Part shown: piece by piece, positions 58,982-64,000 of the stretch
How the letters are laid out: every line of letters starts with the position of its first letter
Position numbering within the stretch: position 1 is the first letter of the stretch
Assembly (NCBI RefSeq): GCF_029542625.1
Contig: NZ_CP120733.1
Coordinates: forward strand, 2,356,001-2,420,000
Direction: 5' to 3'
Length of the DNA: 64,000 bases
Source of the DNA: Tepidibacter hydrothermalis
GTDB lineage: Bacteria > Bacillota > Clostridia > Peptostreptococcales > Peptostreptococcaceae
Notes under the pieces: model-generated
What the model saw: the letters and a program-made list of their open reading frames with translations, nothing else
Database searches by the model: none
Told to the model about the DNA's origin: nothing
Translations under genes and position numbers: made by a program

Positions 58982-59542
58982 CTACTTTCTTTCGTATTTT
59001 TTTCTTTCTATATCGTACAAATTATTACCTTTACTATCTATAACTACAACCAGAGGAAAGTTTTCAACAGTAAGTTTTCTAACTGCCTCTGCCCCTAAAT
59101 CTTCATATAGTATAACTTCACTTTCCTTAATGCAACTAGATATTATAGCACCTGCTCCACCAGTTGCAGCAAAATATACACAATTATTGTCCTTTATGCC
59201 TTTGATTACCTCATCTTTTCTATATCCTTTTCCTATCATACCCTTAAGCCCTCTTTCAAGCAAAGGGATGGTCATATCATCCATTCTATAACTTGTAGTA
59301 GGTCCTGCCGAACCTATAACTTTACCTGGCTTATTAGGAGATGGTCCTACATAATATATTACACTTCCCTCTAAGTCAAAAGGTATTTCTTCACCTTTTT
59401 TAATACATTCTATAAGTCTTTTATGAGCCATGTCTCTTGCTGTGTATATTGTCCCACTAATATGGACTATATCTCCTGCCTTTAAATCACTTACTATTTT
59501 ATCATCGAGTGGCGTTCTTATTAACTTAATATTTTTTTTCAT
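58982..59542 (-). CDS. Fumarate/tartrate hydro-lyase, beta subunit
   Basis: 186 residues. AGDIVHISGTIYTARDMAHK, then YYVGPSPNKPGKVIGSAGPT, and YFAATGGAGAIISS are typical of class I fumarase C-terminal parts (FumB/TtdB type). With the alpha subunit it interconverts fumarate and malate; given the malic enzyme next door, fumarase is more likely than tartrate dehydratase. Confidence 0.93.
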   Translation of the reverse strand: MKKNIKLIRTPLDDKIVSDLKAGDIVHISGTIYTARDMAHKRLIECIKKGEEIPFDLEGSVIYYVGPSPNKPGKVIGSAGPTTSYRMDDMTIPLLERGLKGMIGKGYRKDEVIKGIKDNNCVYFAATGGAGAIISSCIKESEVILYEDLGAEAVRKLTVENFPLVVVIDSKGNNLYDIERKKYERK

Positions 59543-59551
59543 AAAATCCCC

Positions 59552-60394
59552 CTATAATATAATTTCTTCATGTCTTGATGCATGACAATTTATATTAACA
59601 GCAACAGGAAGTCCTGCTATATGAGTTGCGAATGTCTCTATATTAACACTAAGAGCTGTAGTTCTTCCTCCAAGTCCTTGAGGCCCTATGCCTAAATCAT
59701 TTATTTTTTTTAAAAGTCTTTCCTCCATATCCTTTATATGATCTAAATCATTATGATTTCCTATTTCTCTAAGCAAAGCTTTTTTAGACATATATGCAGC
59801 CTTATCCATAGTTCCTCCTATTCCTACTCCAACAACTATAGGAGGGCAAGGATTTGCCCCTGCATTTGATACAGTCTCTATTACAAAATCTTCTACACCT
59901 TTAACCCCATCAGAAGGCTTTAACATTTTGATTCTACTCATATTTTCACTACCAAATCCTTTTGGTGCAAAAGTTATTTTAACTCTATCGCCTTTTACTA
60001 TATCGTAATATATTATAGCAGGTGTATTATCTTTAGTATTATTTCTAAGTAAGGGATCATCAACTACTGATTTTCTCAAATATCCTTCTTTATATCCCTG
60101 TCTTACACCTTCATTTATAGCATCAGTTATACTTTGACCTTCAAATAAAACCTCTTGACCAACCTCTAAAAAAACCACTGCCATTCCAGTATCTTGACAT
60201 ATAGGCATAATATTTTCTTTAGCGATTTCTGCATTTTCAATCAACGTATCTAATATGTGTCTTCCTATATCAGACTCTTCTTTTTCTTTATTTTCCTTAA
60301 AAGAATTCATTACATCCTCACATAAATTGATATTAGAACTTATACTCATTTTCTTTACAGCCTCTAATACATCTCTAGTATTTATTTTTCTCAA
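59552..60394 (-). CDS. Fumarate/tartrate hydro-lyase, alpha subunit (Fe–S)
   Basis: 280 residues. The three [4Fe-4S] Cys are visible in MPICQDTGMAVVF, GANPCPPIVVGVGIGG and NINCHASRHEE. Active only with the beta subunit downstream (9 bp). First gene of an operon converting fumarate to malate to pyruvate. RBS AGGAGGGG. Confidence 0.95.
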   Translation of the reverse strand: MRKINTRDVLEAVKKMSISSNINLCEDVMNSFKENKEKEESDIGRHILDTLIENAEIAKENIMPICQDTGMAVVFLEVGQEVLFEGQSITDAINEGVRQGYKEGYLRKSVVDDPLLRNNTKDNTPAIIYYDIVKGDRVKITFAPKGFGSENMSRIKMLKPSDGVKGVEDFVIETVSNAGANPCPPIVVGVGIGGTMDKAAYMSKKALLREIGNHNDLDHIKDMEERLLKKINDLGIGPQGLGGRTTALSVNIETFATHIAGLPVAVNINCHASRHEEIIL

Positions 60395-60502
60395 TAATAC
60401 CCCTCCTAAATTAATACTATCTTACTATACCATTTTATTTTTAATCTTAACATTTTTCAAGTTTTTTTATTTTAATGTTCGCATATTTTCCAAAAAAAAT
60501 AA

Positions 60503-60529
60503 AGGTATGAACTACCTTTATTCTTTTCC
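60503..60529 (-). terminator. Terminator of the ger operon
   Basis: AATAAAGGTAgttcaTACCTTTATT followed by T-run on the minus strand, overlapping the last gene's end. Confidence 0.85.
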
Positions 60530-60733
60530 TATAACCATTAAAACTACTTTTTCTATATATTCAGCAGGACTTGGTATCTCAACTCCAAGCCCCAAAAGTA
60601 TACTTATTACCAATGATACTGAAAATATCGAACAATAAAGAATTAATTCCTTTCTTTTATGATTTTTAACTAATGGTACTATTTCTAAAAAACCTATTAT
60701 TAGATAAACTACTACTATCATAAATACTACCAT
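60518..60733 (-). CDS. Small two-TM membrane protein of the ger operon (D-subunit-like)
   Basis: 71 residues with two hydrophobic segments (~2–20 and ~30–52). Germination receptor operons in several Bacillus and clostridia carry a ~75-residue two-TM 'D subunit' that tunes receptor activity; size, topology and position match, sequence identity is not claimed. The ATG at 60733 overlaps the gerC stop; a GTG lies at 60742. Confidence 0.6.
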   Translation of the reverse strand: MVVFMIVVVYLIIGFLEIVPLVKNHKRKELILYCSIFSVSLVISILLGLGVEIPSPAEYIEKVVLMVIGKE

Positions 60734-60734
60734 A

Positions 60735-61889
60735 TTAATCACCCACCTTAATAGGCTTTGAAGTTAAAGCACTTCCTTTTATGTTTACTTCAACATTTAC
60801 ATCCACATTTAGATGTGCAAATATTTGGTCCCAATCATTCTTAATTTTTTTCCATTCCTCAGGCTTCTTTCTATAAATAACATTTCCAAAACCAAATATA
60901 TCACTATCGTAATCTTTTTGAACCCTTTTTATAGTTTTTAAAAGTTCTTTTTTTACAGTTTCCTCAGCTTGTAATTTTAGTTTATCTCGTCCTGGTTCAC
61001 TTATTAAGTCAGCTTTTCCTACGATTTCTCCTATTCCCACATCCAACTTTGAATCTATCTTCATAACTATATTACCATTTTTTATAACGGGTTCAACCTT
61101 TGTTTTAGTTTTAAATATTTCAAGTGTGCAATCAGTGTTAGTATTATCCACATTTCTAACTACAAATACACCTGATTTTAATTCGTCCTTTATAAGCATC
61201 ATGCTCATAGTCTCCATTCCATCTATATATCCTACAAGCTTATCTTTCTTAAACACACCCATTCCAAATATTTCAGGAACTTTCTGATCCTTTTCTTTAG
61301 TTATATGAACAGTTGGAATTGTGCACGAAATTCCCTCAGCTGCTAAGTCCTTTAGAAATTGATGTAATTCTATATCTTGAAATTTGGAAACCGAATCCTT
61401 ATTTTTAAGTTTATCTTCTAAATGAGCAGATATAGTAGAGTGTAATTTAGTCTCAGAATTAAGTATCTCTTTTGCTGTTTTTTCCTGAGATATTAAAAGC
61501 CATATATCAGACCTTACCTCTGCATCTCTATTTATAAAATCTATAACATCAACAACACCTTTTTTAGCTATATCCTCACTTATTATGAATACCTTAGCAT
61601 GAGGCCAATACGCTCTTTTACCTGAATGAACTATCATTGTTCTTACTGCATCAAATATGGATTTTCCTTTTTCCGATATAATATCTGCCTCTAATTTAAA
61701 ATCTTGACCTGCCTGGGGCTTTATAATTTCAACACTCAAAACATACTCGTCTTTTTTTTCAAATGAATCTACTGCTGCTCCATTTATTATATTTACATCA
61801 TTGATTTCTCTATAATTCCAACATCCAGAAAGTATAAACATAGAAATTGGTATTATGAAAAACAAAATTTTTTTCTTCACATTAATCAT
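60735..61889 (-). CDS. Spore germination lipoprotein, GerC family
   Basis: 384 residues. Lipobox MFILSGC (Cys ~22), WNYREINDVNIINGAAVD typical GerAC start, and a three-domain body ending EEWKKIKNDWDQIFAHLNVD. Part of the GerA-type nutrient germinant receptor in the spore inner membrane. 19 bp after gerA. Confidence 0.95.
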   Translation of the reverse strand: MINVKKKILFFIIPISMFILSGCWNYREINDVNIINGAAVDSFEKKDEYVLSVEIIKPQAGQDFKLEADIISEKGKSIFDAVRTMIVHSGKRAYWPHAKVFIISEDIAKKGVVDVIDFINRDAEVRSDIWLLISQEKTAKEILNSETKLHSTISAHLEDKLKNKDSVSKFQDIELHQFLKDLAAEGISCTIPTVHITKEKDQKVPEIFGMGVFKKDKLVGYIDGMETMSMMLIKDELKSGVFVVRNVDNTNTDCTLEIFKTKTKVEPVIKNGNIVMKIDSKLDVGIGEIVGKADLISEPGRDKLKLQAEETVKKELLKTIKRVQKDYDSDIFGFGNVIYRKKPEEWKKIKNDWDQIFAHLNVDVNVEVNIKGSALTSKPIKVGD

Positions 61890-61908
61890 AATTTTTATAC
61901 CTTCTTTC

Positions 61909-63411
61909 TCATCTAGTGGAATTTTTCTTTCTTATTCTGTTTTTACTACTTATAAATTTGGGTCTATATTGCATATACCACCACGGAGCTCTTATAGATG
62001 TATCTTTTATATCTTGTAATTTTGTACTAACTAAATCCATCATGTAAGGTATTCCAAATGATCTCATAGACATTAAATGTATAAATAATCCTATAACTCC
62101 AAATATATACCCATACAGACCTAAAAATGAAGCTAATAATAAAAATATTATCCTGATAATCAAAACTGGACCTAACATTTTTGGAACTAAAAAACTGGAA
62201 ATACCAGTCAAAGCTATAATTATAACTATAGGGGCACTAACAAATCTTGCATTAACCGCTGCATCGCCTAAAACTAAAGCTCCAACTATACTTATTGTAG
62301 CTCCAATTGGTTTTGGGAGCCTTACCCCTGCTTCTCTCAACACTTCAAATACAAATGTCATGGCAATAGCTTCAAATACAGTAGGAAACGGAACCCCTTC
62401 TCTTGCAGCAGATATACTTATAAGAAGTGGAGTTGGTATCATTTCTTGATGATATGTTACAAGTGCTAAATAAATAGCAGGTGTACTAGTTGTTAAAAAA
62501 AAGCCTACGTATCTTAACATCCTATTTATAGACGCATATATAAAGTTATTATAATAATCCTCATTTGCCTGAAAATACTCTATAAATAAAAATGGAAGTG
62601 TAAGCACAGCTGGTGTTCCATCACATATCAAAGCAATTTTTCCCTCTAATAAATTAGCTGCAACAATATCTGGTCTTTCTGTATAACCAATTGTATTAAA
62701 CGGAGACAATGGCTCATCCCTTATTAATTCCTCTATATATCCAGACTCTAATATTCCATCTATATCTATATTATCCAATCTTTTTTCTAATTCTTTAATT
62801 ATTGGGTCTGAAGCTATATTTTGCATATAGCATATGCATATTTTAGTTTTGGTTTGCGTTCCTAAAATCTTATATTTATATTTTAAATCTTTACTCAGTA
62901 TCTTTCTTCTTATCAACGATAAATTTACATTTATCGATTCTGTAAAACCTTCTCTTGGTCCTCTTACTACAACCTCTGATTCGGGCTCACTTATACTTCT
63001 TATTTCCCACCCCTTAGTATCAAGTACGGCTGCTCTATTCTCAGACTCGAATAAAAGAACAGTGTCTCCGTAAAGTATAGAATCTACTAATTCTTCTAAA
63101 TTATCCATCCTCTTCATACTTGAATAGCATATTGTATCGTTTAATAAATCATCTATATCATTTCTCGATTCTTCATTTTTCATTATAGGACTTATTATGT
63201 ACTCATTTATCGCTGATTTATCGCACATACCATCACAAAATATTACACAGTACTTTCTTTTGTTTGAAGTTTGATCTGTAAATGTTCTATAGATTATAGC
63301 ATCATTATTTTTGAATAGTTCCTCAAATATGCTTATATTTTTGTCAAGCGATTTTGTAAGTTTAACAGTTTTATTTTTATTTAAAATTTTATTTTTTATT
63401 TTTTCTAGCAC
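61909..63411 (-). CDS. Spore germination receptor, GerA family
   Basis: ~500 residues. Hydrophilic N-terminal domain (~1–290) with FCDGMCDKSAINEYII and DTVLLFE, then the membrane part with LALVTYHQEMIPTPLLISIS, GVPFPTVFEAIAMTFVFEVL and GALVLGDAAVNARFVS. Senses germinants together with GerB and GerC; no GerB is present here. A GTG at 63411 behind AGAGGTG is preferred over the ATG/GTG at 63435. Confidence 0.95.
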   Translation of the reverse strand: MLEKIKNKILNKNKTVKLTKSLDKNISIFEELFKNNDAIIYRTFTDQTSNKRKYCVIFCDGMCDKSAINEYIISPIMKNEESRNDIDDLLNDTICYSSMKRMDNLEELVDSILYGDTVLLFESENRAAVLDTKGWEIRSISEPESEVVVRGPREGFTESINVNLSLIRRKILSKDLKYKYKILGTQTKTKICICYMQNIASDPIIKELEKRLDNIDIDGILESGYIEELIRDEPLSPFNTIGYTERPDIVAANLLEGKIALICDGTPAVLTLPFLFIEYFQANEDYYNNFIYASINRMLRYVGFFLTTSTPAIYLALVTYHQEMIPTPLLISISAAREGVPFPTVFEAIAMTFVFEVLREAGVRLPKPIGATISIVGALVLGDAAVNARFVSAPIVIIIALTGISSFLVPKMLGPVLIIRIIFLLLASFLGLYGYIFGVIGLFIHLMSMRSFGIPYMMDLVSTKLQDIKDTSIRAPWWYMQYRPKFISSKNRIRKKNSTR

Positions 63412-63534
63412 AAAAACACCTCTTTTAAGTTTCACTCTATTTTTTAATTATTTCCATATTACCATTATGTATTCAAATTTATTGTAAAACAAAAATTAGC
63501 TTCATGCTAAAACATGGCTCATCTTTTCAATAAG

Positions 63535-63632
63535 TCTAACGACTGTGTTGCTTAAAATAGTTGTAATTCAGTTATCTTGTCAATGTAATACACAAGTCGA
63601 AAGTTATATAATTTTCTTGTACGTAAAAAAGC
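63535..63632 (+). repeat. R1 dispersed repeat, tail copy F
   Basis: 'tgttgcttaaaatagttgta', 'caatgtaatacacaagtcga' and 'cttgtacgtaaaaaagcc' follow the same order as copy E (19607). Ends in a terminator, as copy E does. Confidence 0.5.
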
Positions 63633-63669
63633 CTACGACATGAAATTTTTCATACCATAGGCTTTTATT
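63626..63669. terminator. Terminator between ger operon leader and nitroreductase
   Basis: AAAGCCTAcgacATGAAAttTTTCATaccaTAGGCTTTT with T-run on the minus side. Confidence 0.75.
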
Positions 63670-63672
63670 TTA

Positions 63673-64000
63673 CTACTCTATAATTGTCATAACTTCTTCT
63701 ATGTCTTTTCTAGGAGGGCTTTTTACCTCTCCATCAGGTATCCCTATCGGAGTCATAGCTACAAAAGTATACCCTTCTTTTTTAAATCCTATAAAATCAG
63801 ATATTTCTTCTTTAGCATAATTTGGTCCTGTCATCCAACATCCACCATATCCCATATTCGCAGCTGCTAATAATAAATTTTCCATAGCTGCACCTATGTT
63901 TTGCATTCCAGGAGCTGGCTTTAAAAGAGAGTCTATTTCTTCTTTTGATGCTCCTCCTTCTCTTAATAAATCAAGTGCTGTAACTTTATATTCTCCTGCA
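63673..64000 (-). CDS. Nitroreductase family protein, C-terminal part
   Basis: The frame is open to the window edge (109 codons visible) and the 5' part lies outside. MQNIGAAMENLLLAAANMGY and GGCWMTGP match FMN-binding nitroreductases. A Gly/Asp/Ser-type end (PPRKDIEEVMTII). The substrate is unknown. A different member from that at 18981. Confidence 0.88.
   Translation of the reverse strand, partial: AGEYKVTALDLLREGGASKEEIDSLLKPAPGMQNIGAAMENLLLAAANMGYGGCWMTGPNYAKEEISDFIGFKKEGYTFVAMTPIGIPDGEVKSPPRKDIEEVMTIIE

Overview
The window is very AT-rich, uses good Shine-Dalgarno sites (several with GTG or TTG starts) and looks like chromosome from an anaerobic, spore-forming, low-GC Gram-positive of the class Clostridia. 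Evidence is an [FeFe] hydrogenase, GerA/GerC spore-germination proteins, class II intrinsic terminators, a tryptophan T-box, a CD1247-type protein and the order rnc–smc–ftsY–ylxM–ffh–rpsP–khpA–rimM–trmD–rplS–rbgA–rnhB. A Peptostreptococcaceae-like (Tepidibacter/Clostridioides-type) host is my inference, not something the sequence proves.

Layout. 0–3 kb: end of an old-yellow-enzyme gene, a membrane protein, a cell-wall amidase with four C-terminal repeats, a small Tyr/Pro/Lys and Cys-rich protein. 3–7.4 kb: a PTS-dependent dihydroxyacetone kinase operon (HPr-like protein, DhaK, DhaL, DhaM) with a textbook sigma-54 promoter, twin palindromic enhancer sites and its own sigma-54 activator that carries an HPr-like domain. 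7.4–13.5 kb: hydrogenase, EamA transporter, Ogt, a phage-type Gam-like protein, a lipoprotein MTA/SAH nucleosidase, a carboxymuconolactone decarboxylase-like protein. 13.5–16.4 kb: BlaI/BlaR1-like regulator pair with two operators. 16.5–23.2 kb: cystine-type ABC transporter with a palindromic operator, nitroreductase, a copper-amine-oxidase-type domain protein with a repetitive tail, a transglutaminase lipoprotein, cold-shock protein.

23.2–30.4 kb is the accessory highlight: a one-way array of polymorphic-toxin immunity genes (SUKH-1/SMI1, YezG, a zinc-ribbon protein, SUKH-3, two unknown, YwqK-like) interleaved with decayed toxin C-termini and three remnants of one IS6-type element, each lying just downstream of an immunity gene. 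At least three genes here are visibly broken by in-frame stops or frameshifts.

30.8–50 kb is a core housekeeping block on the minus strand (ComM, YraN, FlhB-like, RNase HII, RbgA, L19 with leader, TrmD, RimM, KhpA, S16, Ffh, YlxM, FtsY, SMC, radical SAM, RNase III, CD1247-type, EF-P, Xaa-Pro peptidase, AroQ, AroK, ComFB), followed by a minor-pilin operon in which one pilin has lost its leader by a frameshift. 53–64 kb: membrane protein, phosphoesterase, trpP–aroE under a Trp T-box, fumarase–malic enzyme operon, a GerA–GerC–small-membrane-protein operon with no GerB, and a second nitroreductase running off the window.

Three families of short dispersed intergenic repeats (here R1, R2, R3) recur across the window; R3 is a ~200-bp near-perfect giant palindrome present in three copies.
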